Below are positions 27,031 to 36,774 of a stretch of 64,000 nt of DNA, one piece after another. The stretch lies in the NCBI GenBank assembly GCA_951813625.1, contig CATOTS010000016.1, positions 1-64,000 on the forward strand, read 5' to 3'. The stretch comes from an uncultured Caldilineaceae bacterium (GTDB taxonomy: Bacteria; Chloroflexota; Anaerolineae; Caldilineales; Caldilineaceae). The first letter of the stretch is position 1. Each line of letters opens with the position of its first letter. Below the pieces are notes generated by a model that was not told the DNA's origin, did not search any database, and was given only the letters and a program-made list of their open reading frames with translations. Position numbers and translations under genes: made by a program.

Positions 27031-29847
27031 TCAGCGCGGGTAGAGGCGGGTGTAGTGATAGTAGTGGGTAAGGATACGCCTGAGGTAGCGGCCGGTTTCG
27101 GTGTAGGGGAGTTTGTAGATGAAGAGGGCTTCGTCGGGCGCGGTGTAGTGGAACCAGGTGTAGGCGTTGCCGGGGCCGGCGTTGTAGCCGACGAGGGCGA
27201 CGACATCGTTGTTGTGGGCGACGTCGCGCACCCAGCGCAGGTAGTATGCGCCGAAGCGGATGTTGACGATAGGGAAGTTGAGAAGCTCGGTGGAATAGTT
27301 GGGGTAGTTGAGGCGTTGGGCGATCTCGGCGCCGGTGCCGGGGATGATCTGGGCGAGGCCGAGGGCACCGGCGTAGGAGCGTGCCTGCGGTTCGAAGAGG
27401 CTCTCCTGCAGGATGAGGCTGTAGAGGAGGCGGGGGTCGAGTCCAAAGTCTGAGGCGTTCGTCTCGACGAGGCGGGCGAAGTGTCTGGGGTAGGCGATGC
27501 GCTGGAGGAAGAGCGGGGCCGCGGCGATGCGCTCGGCGGGGCTGAGCTCGATGAGACGGTTGGCGGCGGAGATGGCGAGACGGTTGGCGCCCAGTTCATC
27601 GAAGCGCAGGATGAGGGCGTAGAGGGCGGCCGGATCGTTGAGATAACGCCAGTAGACGAGTTCGAGCAGGTAGAGTCCTTCGGCGCGGCGGCCCAGTCTG
27701 ACCAGCAGCTCGCCTTTGATGAGGATGGGGTCGCTGGTCACAGTCCGGGACTGGTCCCACTGGTCGGCCGGGAAGCCATGCGGGCCGCGCAGCCAGTTTT
27801 CGGCGAAGGCGCGGCTGCCGTTGTCGCCGGGGAGGGCCGCTGTATGCCTGATAGCGGCGTCGATGCGGGGGACGAAGTCCTGGCCGGGTTGCGGGGCGTC
27901 CACTTCCGAAGCGGCCAGGACACCGTAATAGGTTTCGGGCGCGCGGGCGGCGAGCGCCTGCCAGAGGGAGCGGGCGGCGGCGATCTCGCCCTGGGCATGC
28001 CGGGCGCGGCCCAGCCAGTAGGTGGCGAAGTCGGGTTGCGCGGTGGGATAGTGGGTGAGCAGCCGCCTGAAGGTGTTGGCGGCCTGTGTATAGCGCCCGC
28101 GCTCGAAGGCACCGATGCCGGCGACGGCCAGCCCGTCGTCGGCGCGCCCGCTGCTGGGGAAGGCGCTGGCGAGCCTGAGCAGATCGGCGACGGCCTCGTC
28201 GAAGAGGTCGGGGGCGAGGCCGGCATGGTCGGCGCCGGCTTCGAGTGCGGAGCGCGCGCTGAGCCAGAGGGCTTGCGGGGCGAGGGGATCGGCGGGGTAT
28301 TCGCGGGCGAAGGCGCGGTAGATGCGGCGGCCCTCCGCGGGCGCGCCCTCGGCGAAGGCGAGCTGGGCGAGCGCCAGCCAGCCATCGCCGAAACAGGCGC
28401 AGTCCGGGTGGTTTTCCAGCACCTGTTCGATGGCGAAACGGGCGGCTGTCCACTGTTGCAACCCCATCTGGGCGCGGGCGATACCCAGCCAGGCCTCCCC
28501 GGCGCGGGCGTCCTGCGGCGACTCCTCAAGAAGGCGTTCAAAGGCATAGGTGGCCGGCAGGTAGGCTTGGGCGAAGAGGCTGACTTCGCCGCGCAGGAAG
28601 AGGTCGACGGGCACGTTTCTGTTCACCAGCTGGACGAGCGAGAAGTAGGCGGCTTCGCTGACCGGTTCTGCGGTCAGGGCCGACTTCCAGCGGGCGCCGG
28701 CGGTTTCTTCGTCGCCGGCTGTGGCATAGGCGATGCCGGCGCGGTAGAGATAACCGGCGCGGTAGATGGGCCACTGGCCGAAGCCGGGGAGATCGCCGCC
28801 GTCACTGGCGGGATATGGAGTATCCGGGTCCGGACCTTCTCTTCCAGAGTCGGGGTTGTTGAGGATTTCATCGTAGACAGAGCCGGCCTCAACGTAGCGG
28901 TCCATGCTTTCGAGGACGCCGGCCAGCCGGTCGAGCAGCCTGATTTCTTCGCGCCTGTTCATGGCGTGATTGGCTGCCTGGCGCAGTGCACTGGCGGCCT
29001 GCGACAGTTCACCGGCGGCGAGCCAGGCATCGGCGATAGACTCCTCGACGACATCGATGAGCTGGGGGCGTTTTTCCAGGAATGCGCGGTAGGTGGCAAC
29101 TGCTTCGGCGGAACGGCCCACGCCGGCCAGCGCTTCGGCGCGCAGGAAGATGCTGTCGATCATGCGCTGGGCGACGGCATCGTCGTCTGCGGGCTGGGAG
29201 CCGGTACCGTCTGCCGGCAGCAGGTCGCCCAAGCGTCGGAGCTGCCCGAGCGCGTCCAGCGCCGCAGCGGGTTGGCCGCCGGCCAGATAAGCGAGCGCCA
29301 GATGATAGAGCAGGGCGCTGCGTTCCTGCAAGAGGGCGGCGGGGGGCGTCTCCTGCGGTTGGGCGGGCGCCGTTTGGATAGCGGCCAGCGCCGTTTCCAA
29401 CAGGCGTTGCTCCTTGTTGTAGTCGCCAATACGGTGGAGGTAGTCGGCTTGTTCGAGGGTAGATGCCGGCGCGAGCGGCTCTGCGGACGCGGACGGACGC
29501 GGGGTCTGCGGTGGAGATGTTACCGGTGGTTGCCGGGTCGGGACCGGCGTCGGGGCGATGGGGGTTGGAGCAACATTCGCAGCGGCCCCTAACGTGTTAG
29601 CTGACGCGGGTTGACTGGCGAGCGTAGGTTGGTCGCGTCTGTTGCGGCAGCCGGCCAGAAGCAGGGCGAGCAGGAGCAGACAGGTGAAGGCGCTCGCGAG
29701 ACGGAATCGTCCTCCCGGCCGGGAACGGAATGGGAGCAGGGTGCTGTTCAACGGGTTGCCCTGCATTCGACGGCTTGCCCGGCCCGGCTTGTTTCGTAAA
29801 TTGCCGAGGGGCGACCCTGTCTTGTTCGCGTCGTGTATCAGACTCAT
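27031..29847 (-). CDS. Soluble lytic murein transglycosylase-type lipoprotein with TPR-like repeats
   Basis: Cleaves peptidoglycan glycan strands with formation of 1,6-anhydro products. A signal peptide with lipobox LLAGC (about residues 50-67) is followed by a Thr-Pro-Gln linker, a long alpha-helical TPR-like solenoid (about 130-760) and a C-terminal SLT domain with the catalytic Glu in LILQESLFEP, then GALGLAQIIPGTG and GYNAGPGNAYTW. Length 938 aa. Tandem helical repeats show as recurrent A-x-Y-x-G-x-A patterns. An internal ATG at 29763 would put the signal peptide nearer the N-terminus and may be the true start. Confidence 0.9.
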   Translation of the reverse strand: MSLIHDANKTGSPLGNLRNKPGRASRRMQGNPLNSTLLPFRSRPGGRFRLASAFTCLLLLALLLAGCRNRRDQPTLASQPASANTLGAAANVAPTPIAPTPVPTRQPPVTSPPQTPRPSASAEPLAPASTLEQADYLHRIGDYNKEQRLLETALAAIQTAPAQPQETPPAALLQERSALLYHLALAYLAGGQPAAALDALGQLRRLGDLLPADGTGSQPADDDAVAQRMIDSIFLRAEALAGVGRSAEAVATYRAFLEKRPQLIDVVEESIADAWLAAGELSQAASALRQAANHAMNRREEIRLLDRLAGVLESMDRYVEAGSVYDEILNNPDSGREGPDPDTPYPASDGGDLPGFGQWPIYRAGYLYRAGIAYATAGDEETAGARWKSALTAEPVSEAAYFSLVQLVNRNVPVDLFLRGEVSLFAQAYLPATYAFERLLEESPQDARAGEAWLGIARAQMGLQQWTAARFAIEQVLENHPDCACFGDGWLALAQLAFAEGAPAEGRRIYRAFAREYPADPLAPQALWLSARSALEAGADHAGLAPDLFDEAVADLLRLASAFPSSGRADDGLAVAGIGAFERGRYTQAANTFRRLLTHYPTAQPDFATYWLGRARHAQGEIAAARSLWQALAARAPETYYGVLAASEVDAPQPGQDFVPRIDAAIRHTAALPGDNGSRAFAENWLRGPHGFPADQWDQSRTVTSDPILIKGELLVRLGRRAEGLYLLELVYWRYLNDPAALYALILRFDELGANRLAISAANRLIELSPAERIAAAPLFLQRIAYPRHFARLVETNASDFGLDPRLLYSLILQESLFEPQARSYAGALGLAQIIPGTGAEIAQRLNYPNYSTELLNFPIVNIRFGAYYLRWVRDVAHNNDVVALVGYNAGPGNAYTWFHYTAPDEALFIYKLPYTETGRYLRRILTHYYHYTRLYPR

Positions 29848-30139
29848 GCAGCTGACTCGATCTTGTTCGAAACTGCTGTCTTTTAATCATACAGTCCAAA
29901 AATGTCATTTTCGTGCCTTTTGAGGTCTTTTTCGTGGCAAAAATGTGCCAGTTTGCCTAGAAGTGGCTGACTGCCACGCCCGCATATGTTGATTCACAGT
30001 ATTCCTTAGCTGCTTGGCAGGCGGCTATCTTCCCGGACAACTTCTGTATGAAGCGCGACAACCCACGGCATCACCACAATCGAATACCGGTGCGCTGTCT
30101 GCTTGCCTGCCCTGTGGCCCGTAGGCCACGGGGGCAACC

Positions 30140-31410
30140 ATGGGCGGCGCCTATACGGCTGCGGTAGCCGACCTGCAGGCAGGCGGCCTGCACTACGTTG
30201 TGGTCGATTCCGGCGACAAGAAGCCATTGAAGGCCGGCTGGCTCAGACACCCCGCGTCTACCGCGGATGCCGCGGCCGCGCGCTCCGAGCCCTATCTTCT
30301 GCTCGGCCACGTGCCGCACAGATCCGGCCTGCTGGTGGTGGACATCGACACCGACCGCGGGAGGCCCGTCTGGTGGTGGCGCGAGGCGGTGGCGGAGTCG
30401 CTGGGGCCGCCGCTGTTTGAGGTGAGGACGCGTTCGGGGGGCCTTCACCTCTACTACCGGTGTGACCGGCCCGTCGGCAACCGCAAGTGGAAGGGGGGGA
30501 AATCCGCTGCGCGAAGGGCCAAGTGGTGCTGTGGGACGAGGATGCCGTTCTGGCGGCGCTCGAGGATCTGTTGGAGGCCGAGCCGGTCGATGTGTCGCGC
30601 TGGCCGATCAACCGGGTTGCCGTCCAGGGTCCGGCACCGGTTCATGCGGCGCCGGACCAGACGGCGCGGGTGAGGTCGGCCCTGCACTCCCTTGCGTGCG
30701 CTGAACTCTCTTACGATGACTGGCTTGCGGTTGGCATGGCGCTGCATTGCGGCGAGCATTACGGCTGCGTGGATGACGGGCTGGAGTTGTGGCGCAGCTG
30801 GTCGGCAACCGACCCGGCCCGTTACAGGGTCGGCGAATGCGCAGCCAAGTGGCGGGGATTCGACCCTGACGGCGGGCGGACACTGGGGACCTTGTTCTGG
30901 CTGGCCAAGCAGCACGGATGGAAGGGGTGGTGCGGGCTTCGGCTGTCGAAGCCGAAGGTGGACGAATGGGACCATCCACACCTGAACAGGCGCCAATTCG
31001 AAACACACAGCATCCTGTCGGCGATTGCGAAGCCGGGGAAAGGCGGGAGGCTAACCGTCAGTGTACTGCAGCAGACGCTGGCTGAGCATCACAAGCGTTG
31101 CCGCAAGACCATCACTCGCGACATTGCTCACATGGAGCAGTGCGGCTACCTGCGGCGCGTGGGACGGAAGACGATCCGCGAGCAGAACGGCGGCTTCGTG
31201 GTGCCCGTCTACCGTCCGACCGATCCTGACAGGGAGCGGTGGCTGCAGCACGCGCGGGAGAAGGCCCAGCCCGCTGAACGGCAGGGTCCGGTCGCGTACA
31301 TGGCCGGGGGGGTCTGGGACATTTTGCCCCCTATTCCAGGTGTTGGGAGCGGGCGGCCTGTAGTGAGGCGGAGGGTTGATTCGACTACCAAACCAGAAGA
31401 ACCGCCCTGA
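30140..31410 (+). pseudogene. Prim-pol/PriCT replication protein, frameshifted at a G7 tract
   Basis: The first frame encodes a primase-polymerase domain with LLVVDIDTDRG (catalytic acidic residues) and TRSGGLHLYYR. The second frame continues with EIRCAKGQVVLWDE, a PriCT-like region (SYDDWLAVGMALHCGEHYG ... FWLAKQHGW) and a C-terminal helix-turn-helix stretch. The frames are offset by -1 and meet at the G7 run 30493-30499; eight G would join them. Such proteins prime DNA synthesis on plasmids, phages and integrative elements, so this marks an element-derived stretch. Confidence 0.75.
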
Positions 31411-31775
31411 TGAAGGCATTGGTGCAGTTTCAGGTGATCCGCGCTGTAGGATCGTGGGACGGTTGGAGATGAATCAGATGCAGTTGGTGACGCGCGCGAC
31501 GTTTCTTGCTTTTGCCTCATCGTTTTCTTTTCTGACCTTGGCAATGAGGGCCTCCCGCCCGGGGGCAGATAGGAAGAAGACCGGCAGGTCCGTGGTTCTC
31601 ACGATGCTTTCCATCAGCATAATGCCGATGATCCTGGGAAGCAAGAGGTCTCAGCAGCGCCAGCTGGGGGTTCTCCCTGTGCACGGGGCGGAGCGGTTTC
31701 TGTAGGTTCCCGGTCACCACCGGCGCGTGACTGTGTCTGCGATACTAAGGTCTGGGGGCGTCCTCCACCGCGACG
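31411..31775. other. Region without a supported gene
   Basis: Open frames exist on both strands, one plus-strand frame with a hydrophobic stretch (TFLAFASSFSFLTLAM), but none has a ribosome-binding site or a recognisable motif. Confidence 0.3.
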
Positions 31776-32330
31776 ACGCCCCCGCGTTTTTCAGAGCCCC
31801 GCTGTGGGCCCCGCACTGCGCCCGCCGAGGGGGGTGGAAATTCGGAAGCCGTGCCGAGTTCCGGCCCCCTTCGCTCTCGGCCCAGATGTAGCCCTCTTGC
31901 GTCCCCGCTATCTCCAAACGAGCGGCCACTGTATCGGTCTTACGGGGGATGTGCGTGTTGTCGCGTCCTCATGCGCAAGCAGGAACCTCTCAAGCCGCGC
32001 CGAGTGCTCGTCGATGCCGGTGAGCATGGCGGAGAGGCTGTCCTGGTCGCGGCAGATGCCTTTGGGGCGGGCTTCCGGAAGCGTGTGGGCGCTCACAGGG
32101 GGCTCGTGCGGCGCGTTGGTGGCAATGTAGGCGAAGAAGGGCGCGTTGCGATCATAGCAGCCTGGAATCCAGCCCACCTTCGTTTCAGTGAAGATCGGCG
32201 TTGTTGCGCCAGCGCTTCCTGTTTTCATCTTGGCAGTGGTTGCAGCCGTCGTAGCAGGCATCCCCACAGTAAACGGCGGCCGAGGTGATGCCGAGCGCGC
32301 GAATGGCGCAGAGACTCTCCTTCCGATCTA
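31776..32330 (-). pseudogene. Arylsulfatase-like gene remnant
   Basis: The minus-strand frames carry PFFAYIATNAPHEPP followed by SLSAMLTGIDEHSARLERFL, parallel to the FFAYLATNAPH ... ITNIDENVGRLL blocks of family S1 sulfatases, and a tail VAARLEIAGTQ like their C-terminus. Stops and frame changes interrupt it, and the Cys/Ser active-site N-terminus is absent. S1 sulfatases hydrolyse sulfate esters of polysaccharides. The call is moderate because the conserved blocks are short. Confidence 0.45.
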
Positions 32331-32610
32331 TCTTTCACAACCAAATCCAATATGTAGGGGCAGATCAACATGATATTGACACCAACAAGGCCAAAAACGA
32401 CATACGGATGACATTTCCTGACGGTATACTTGAAGGTTAGACCACATGCGACGCGGTCAATGTCGGGGCAGGGGACGGTCTGATGCCAGGGGTCCAGGTG
32501 ATAGGGCTAGTTCCGATCCTTGTGGGCTGCTGCGCGTCTCAGTCTACGATTTGGTCTTGGCCGGGTCGGAATGGGAGTTCTGCGCCAGTTGGTCGATGAG
32601 GTGACAGTTC

Positions 32611-33090
32611 ATGGATGCCCCCCAGTTCAACACAAGCCAGCAAGCGAACAGACTCACATCCCAACTCTTGCGCGTTGTCATCATCATCTGGCTGGCGGTC
32701 CTGCTGCGCTGGCTGCTGGTCAAACTGCACGAGCCCGGCTTCTACCTGGCCGAGTTTGGGGATTGGGCGCCAGCCTACTACCTCTTTCCCGCGTTGATTC
32801 TTCTGACCTTGGCGTTGATTCTCATCCCCCCACTTATCCTCGGGAGGGGGGCAGCGCAGTCAGCCGGGCCGGTCTCTTTCTGCTTCCGGTTGTCGCTGTC
32901 AATGCCATCTTGCGTTTTCTTGACCTTGCACGCATGAACGCGATCTGTAAAGCGTCTGTCGAGGCAAGTGGAGAGTCCTTCTACCGCTATGAAGCAGTTT
33001 GCGACGGCCTCTACACTGCAGGCTCTCTGCAGCGTGCCCCTTCTGTTCATCGCGGGGATCATTCTCCTGGCATGGCCGAGCCGGACATAG
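32611..33090 (+). pseudogene. Membrane protein, decayed paralogue of the 20591 gene
   Basis: The ATG at 32611 has GAGGTGA upstream. The reading passes through three frames: MDAPQF... to the G6 tract at 32846-32851, then AGLFLLPVVAVNAILRFLDL ... DGLYTAG, then CSVPLLFIAGIILLAWPSRT. Joined, these give a four-segment membrane protein like 20591-21073 (shared PVxxNAxLR core). Two compensating one-base shifts point to decay or sequence error. Confidence 0.55.
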
Positions 33091-33109
33091 GACAACCGAG
33101 GGGGGTGGC

Positions 33110-33331
33110 ATGAACAGGGTCGATGCAATGGCGCGTCAGGAGAAGATGGATGCACAGAACCTTGCGAGGGAGAACGAGCTGCAGCAGCGCAGGAATACGC
33201 TGCTGCAGAGCGAAATCGGAGGTCTGCGGGAAGATCTCGAAAAATCACAGGCCTTCACATGGATATGGTTTGGCACGACTCTTCTGTTCGCCTTGGGCAC
33301 GTGCGGCTGGGTGACAGAGATACTCGACTGA
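33110..33331 (+). CDS. Small coiled-coil protein with C-terminal membrane helix
   Basis: Seventy-three residues from ATG 33110, preceded by GAGGGGGG. A charged helical N-terminal half (MDAQNLARENELQQRRN, likely coiled coil) is followed by one transmembrane helix (TWIWFGTTLLFALGTCGWV). Palindromic element R3 starts 5 bases after the stop. Function unknown. Confidence 0.55.
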   Translation: MNRVDAMARQEKMDAQNLARENELQQRRNTLLQSEIGGLREDLEKSQAFTWIWFGTTLLFALGTCGWVTEILD

Positions 33332-33336
33332 CCCAT

Positions 33337-33425
33337 CCGGCCAGCCTCCTGTGCGCCGAAAGGCGTGTACCTGCCTAGCGTCTCAGCATCTCGACACTCC
33401 TTGGTGTGGAACGGGGGGCAGCCGG
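33337..33425 (+). repeat. Palindromic 3'-end repeat R3
   Basis: Opens CCGGCCAGCC and ends GGAACGGGGGGCAGCCGG; the ends can pair into a GC-rich stem with a variable central part. Forward orientation, matching the gene just upstream. Confidence 0.75.
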
Positions 33426-33447
33426 GCTTTTCTGCAATGATGCGGCG

Positions 33448-33612
33448 ATGACATGCCAACCGCCGGTCGGTCGCGGCCATACCCGGCAGAAGATCGATGC
33501 AACGGATTGCATCAGCGAAGAGAACGGCGTCGAATGGCATGAAGTCTGCATTTATTGCCGAGCCGAGCGGCTGATGGGCAAACGGCCCAACGGCAGGCCC
33601 TGCAGGGGATGA
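33448..33612 (+). CDS. Possible small Cys-containing protein
   Basis: A 54-codon frame reads ENGVEWHEVCIYCRAERLMG, a Trp/His-C-x2-C arrangement like small element-encoded zinc proteins elsewhere in this window. No clear ribosome-binding site is present, so expression is uncertain. The following gene begins 6 bases after its stop. Confidence 0.4.
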   Translation: MTCQPPVGRGHTRQKIDATDCISEENGVEWHEVCIYCRAERLMGKRPNGRPCRG

Positions 33613-33618
33613 AGCTCC

Positions 33619-33894
33619 TTGAGATACCTGGCCCTGGTGGTGGCCAACACGGCCGGGCTGGTCATAGCCGCGTTGATCGTCGACTGGCGCAACTTGGGCT
33701 GGCCCGGCCTGTTTGGCGTCCTGGCTGTCTTGTTTGGCGCGCTGCTCGCTTACGTGATCGTCGCGCTGGAATCCAAGTGGATGAATTCCGACTGGCTAGG
33801 GCTGGAGAAGAGGTCCCGTCTCTTGCGGGCGGAAGAAATGAGCGGGACCGAAGGGCTGCAGGATGAGTACGAACAAGGAGGGGATAGAGAATGA
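33619..33894 (+). CDS. Small membrane protein, 91 aa
   Basis: It probably starts at TTG 33619, with AGGGG upstream. Two transmembrane helices (LALVVANTAGLVIAALIV and LFGVLAVLFGALLAYVIVAL) precede a charged cytoplasmic tail. It overlaps the next gene by 4 bases (ATGA), so the two are translationally coupled. Function unknown. Confidence 0.55.
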   Translation: MRYLALVVANTAGLVIAALIVDWRNLGWPGLFGVLAVLFGALLAYVIVALESKWMNSDWLGLEKRSRLLRAEEMSGTEGLQDEYEQGGDRE

Positions 33895-34211
33895 ACAATG
33901 AACAACTGGAAAATGCACTTCGCAACGTGGGGATGGAATGCTTCGTCAAATACTTTCCTGCTTTTGCGGATGTGTCGGTTCCCAAAAAGGATTTGATCGA
34001 TCTGCTGATGAAGGAAAACTGCTACAAGGAGACCGCCACTGTTAGCCGAGTCGCAAACGCACGGAGAATCATCAGGGCCGGCCACGCGTGGGAAGTTTTG
34101 AACAGGATTGCCGGCTCAAAAGTCGACCCGGAAGTCAGAGAAGAGGCCATGAAGCTGCGCGACGGCATGTCGCTAGATAAAGGGAGATATATTCGTGAGG
34201 ATTCTGCTTGA
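33891..34211 (+). CDS. Hypothetical helical protein, 106 aa
   Basis: The start overlaps the preceding stop, with AGGAGGGG upstream. The sequence is helical, with YKETATVSRVANARRIIRAG suggesting a winged-helix or DNA-binding segment. No family recognised. Confidence 0.6.
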   Translation: MNNEQLENALRNVGMECFVKYFPAFADVSVPKKDLIDLLMKENCYKETATVSRVANARRIIRAGHAWEVLNRIAGSKVDPEVREEAMKLRDGMSLDKGRYIREDSA

Positions 34212-34325
34212 TCTCCAGTGTAGCCTCTGCAAGAGCTTTGCTGAGATTTCCGTATTGGACGAAACTCGACAGGCGTTATCGAGACCTCGTCTGATCGGGC
34301 GCGAAGAGAGATTCAAAGGCCCCTG

Positions 34326-35744
34326 ATGACCGTCGTGGAGGGCATGCCAATGGTCGGACGCGAACCGATGTCCAACGTAGATCGGGCCTGGCTCATGATG
34401 GACGACCCGACCAATCCGATGGTGATCAACGGCTTCTGGATCTTTGAGGAGCCGCTGCAATATGAGCAAGTGCTGGCTGTGCTGGAGGAGCGTCTTCTGA
34501 TTCACGCGCGATTTCGGCAGCGCGTGGTGGAGCGTCGGGGCGCGCTCAGGACCCGCGCCTATTGGGAAGTCGATCCGGCGTTCGATCTGCGGGCACACGT
34601 TGGGCGCATCGTCCTGCCTTCGCCGGGGGATAAGAAGGCCCTCAACGAAGCGGTAGCTCGCCTGCTCGTTGCTCCTTTGGATTTGAACCGGCCTCTGTGG
34701 CGGTTCACGCTCATCGAAGGCTACGGAGGCGGCAGCGTCTTTTTCGGGCGTATTCACCACTGTATTGGCGACGGAGCAGCACTGGTCAAGGTGCTGCTCT
34801 CGCTGGTTGATGAGACTGCGGAGGGCGCGCAGCGCGCGCCGGTGACGGCGGACGGGCTTCCTCAGAAGATGAATCCGCCTCGGACCTTGGCCCGCGCCGC
34901 GCCGCGTCCAGGGACGGCGATATTGCCGGAAGGCCGCAAGGGGGTCAGACAGCCGGCCCATCTGCTGTCTCTGGCGGCAAGGGGCAGACAGCTGGCTGGG
35001 AAGACCGCGGCTGTGTTGGCGAAGCTGGCGCTGATGAGGACGGACGACAAGACGGCATTCAAAGGCGCGGTTGGGGTCGGCAAGGCGGTTGCCTGGTCCA
35101 GGGGGATTCCCTTGGATGATGTGAAGTTCGTGAAAAACAGGATGGGGGCAACGGTCAATGATGTGCTGGTCGCGGCGATGGCGGGCGCTTTGCGCCGGTA
35201 TGTCGCAGCGCGCGGCGACGATGCGGAGGGCAAGACGATTCGGGCGATGGTGCCGGTGGACATCCGCGGGCCCGAGGACACGAAGCTGACGAACCGGTTC
35301 GCCCTGGTCTATCTCCCGCTGCCGATCGGCATCGCCGATCCGATCGAGCGGCTTTTTGCGACAAAGCGCCACATGGATGCCATCAAACGATCGCCTGAAG
35401 CGCTGGTGACCTATCAGGCTATCGCCGGCTTGGGCATGGTGTCGGACAGGATCGCCCGGGGCGTTCGCAGCTATTATGCCGACAAGGTGAGCGTGGTCCT
35501 GACAAATGTGCCCGGTCCGTCCCAGAAGCTCTATTTTGCCGGCAAGCTTCTCGACACGATCGTCTTCTGGGTGCCACAGTCGGGCTCGATCGGGGTGGGG
35601 ATCAGCATATTCAGCTATGGCGGGCAGGTAAATATCGGGCTGATCACCGACCGCGGGCTTGCGCCGGATCCGGACACCATCGTTGCGGCGTTTGAGGCGG
35701 AGTTCGAAGAGCTGTTGAGCCTGGCGCGTGTGCGGGAAGGGTAG
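34326..35744 (+). CDS. Wax ester synthase / diacylglycerol acyltransferase (WS/DGAT)
   Basis: Transfers acyl groups from acyl-CoA to fatty alcohol or diacylglycerol to form storage lipids, usually at the membrane. The catalytic HHCIGDG motif begins at His144, and the conserved C-terminal VVLTNVPGPSQ is present. At 472 aa it has full family length. GGAGGG at 34337-34342 is ideally placed for an ATG at 34350, so the first eight codons may be untranslated. It stands alone between small genes. Confidence 0.9.
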   Translation: MTVVEGMPMVGREPMSNVDRAWLMMDDPTNPMVINGFWIFEEPLQYEQVLAVLEERLLIHARFRQRVVERRGALRTRAYWEVDPAFDLRAHVGRIVLPSPGDKKALNEAVARLLVAPLDLNRPLWRFTLIEGYGGGSVFFGRIHHCIGDGAALVKVLLSLVDETAEGAQRAPVTADGLPQKMNPPRTLARAAPRPGTAILPEGRKGVRQPAHLLSLAARGRQLAGKTAAVLAKLALMRTDDKTAFKGAVGVGKAVAWSRGIPLDDVKFVKNRMGATVNDVLVAAMAGALRRYVAARGDDAEGKTIRAMVPVDIRGPEDTKLTNRFALVYLPLPIGIADPIERLFATKRHMDAIKRSPEALVTYQAIAGLGMVSDRIARGVRSYYADKVSVVLTNVPGPSQKLYFAGKLLDTIVFWVPQSGSIGVGISIFSYGGQVNIGLITDRGLAPDPDTIVAAFEAEFEELLSLARVREG

Positions 35745-35932
35745 ACAGGGCAGCTGCGCAGGGAAGGGCCAGGTGGGTGCGGACGGAAGTGGCCGGCTGG
35801 CGTGTTTCGCCGGCAATTCTTGGCCAGAGTCTGTCTACCTGCAGGCTGGGGGAACTGCTGCCATGTGCGGCACAGCTGGCGGTCCAGTTTTTCGGTGTCG
35901 AGCTGATTTTAGAGAATCGAGGAGAAGGGGGG

Positions 35933-36253
35933 ATGGGTCGAGTCTCGTTCGCAGTCTCTGTGGCGGCTCTCATCGTTGTGTGTACAAGCATTAGCGCCTA
36001 CGCAAGCTTCTCGCTCAGCTTTAACTGGTACGCCATCGTCGAGCCGATTGTCTACCCTTGTCCCTACCCGGGCAACTCGGGCACATGCATGGAAGATCCA
36101 AACGAACCCCCTCCCGAGGCGTCGGTATGGTTGTATGGATATCCTTCTATGGACCCCACCCATATTCGCTACCAGCCGCAGAGGGCATGTGTCTTCGATT
36201 CTTTCTATCATGATCCATTCCCCGCAGGATGGTTACGCGGTGAGCAACAGTGA
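35933..36253 (+). CDS. Small secreted protein, YPCPYP family, copy 1
   Basis: GGAGAAGGGG precedes the ATG. A signal peptide (AVSVAALIVVCTSISAYA) is followed by IVEPIVYPCPYPGNSGTC, a Pro-rich stretch and another Cys near QPQRACVFD. It overlaps the next gene by 4 bases (GTGA); the two are tandem paralogues sharing Y-x-IEP-x-x-YPCPYP. The shared Cys pattern suggests disulphides outside the cell. Function unknown. Confidence 0.6.
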   Translation: MGRVSFAVSVAALIVVCTSISAYASFSLSFNWYAIVEPIVYPCPYPGNSGTCMEDPNEPPPEASVWLYGYPSMDPTHIRYQPQRACVFDSFYHDPFPAGWLRGEQQ

Positions 36254-36585
36254 TAAGAGTTCGCATCCTGCTCGCGGCGGGGATACTCAGTCTTGTGTTC
36301 GGTTGGATTCTGGGACGACAGTACTTTACCTACGTCCTGTACGTTGGGATAGAGCCGGTACTATACCCTTGTCCTTATCCAGATGTGCCTGAGGACGTTT
36401 GGACATGCGCCTACAGGCCTCACGAGCCAACGCCAAAGATCGCAGCCCGGTGGCATGGCTGGCCTACTGAAGACGGCAAGCTTGTCGCTCCCCAACCAAG
36501 CGGAAACTGCTTACAGGATATTCTATTCTTTGAGCGGCTACCACAACCGCAGCTCGTTTATCAGTCAACAGAGAGAGGAGACTGA
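36250..36585 (+). CDS. Small secreted or anchored protein, YPCPYP family, copy 2
   Basis: GTG start at 36250 inside the stop of copy 1. One hydrophobic N-terminal segment (ILLAAGILSLVFGWIL) is followed by VGIEPVLYPCPYPDVPEDVW, a second Cys, and a third Cys in SGNCLQD. Tandem duplicate of the preceding gene. Confidence 0.6.
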   Translation: MIRVRILLAAGILSLVFGWILGRQYFTYVLYVGIEPVLYPCPYPDVPEDVWTCAYRPHEPTPKIAARWHGWPTEDGKLVAPQPSGNCLQDILFFERLPQPQLVYQSTERGD

Positions 36586-36586
36586 C

Positions 36587-36754
36587 ATGCGACACCGACG
36601 AATCGCAGTGCCAGTACTCGCCGCGGCCTTGCTCGCATTGAGCGTGTCACAACTGAACGCAGGGGGGCGGTCACACTCGATCTGGGACGCCGCCGGAAAC
36701 GGTTCACCGACAGGAGCCGTACACGGTTGTAGGGAGCGTACAGTGTCGGGATAG
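36587..36754 (+). CDS. Short secreted peptide, 55 aa
   Basis: GAGAGGAG lies 7 bases before the ATG. A signal peptide (VPVLAAALLALSVSQLNA) leads a ~30-residue mature peptide with one Cys. It starts 1 base after the previous stop, in a likely operon with the YPCPYP genes. Confidence 0.45.
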   Translation: MRHRRIAVPVLAAALLALSVSQLNAGGRSHSIWDAAGNGSPTGAVHGCRERTVSG

Positions 36755-36774
36755 CGGAATGCTAGGAGGTCAGT

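Noticed and set aside
27481..29592. A 703-codon plus-strand open frame opposite the lytic transglycosylase
   Set aside because: It is the GC-rich complement of a gene with clear SLT and TPR-like motifs; its Gly/Glu/Ala composition lacks domains.
34173..35816. A 547-codon minus-strand frame opposite the WS/DGAT gene
   Set aside because: The plus strand carries the HHxxxDG motif and full-length family signature; the opposite frame is a shadow.
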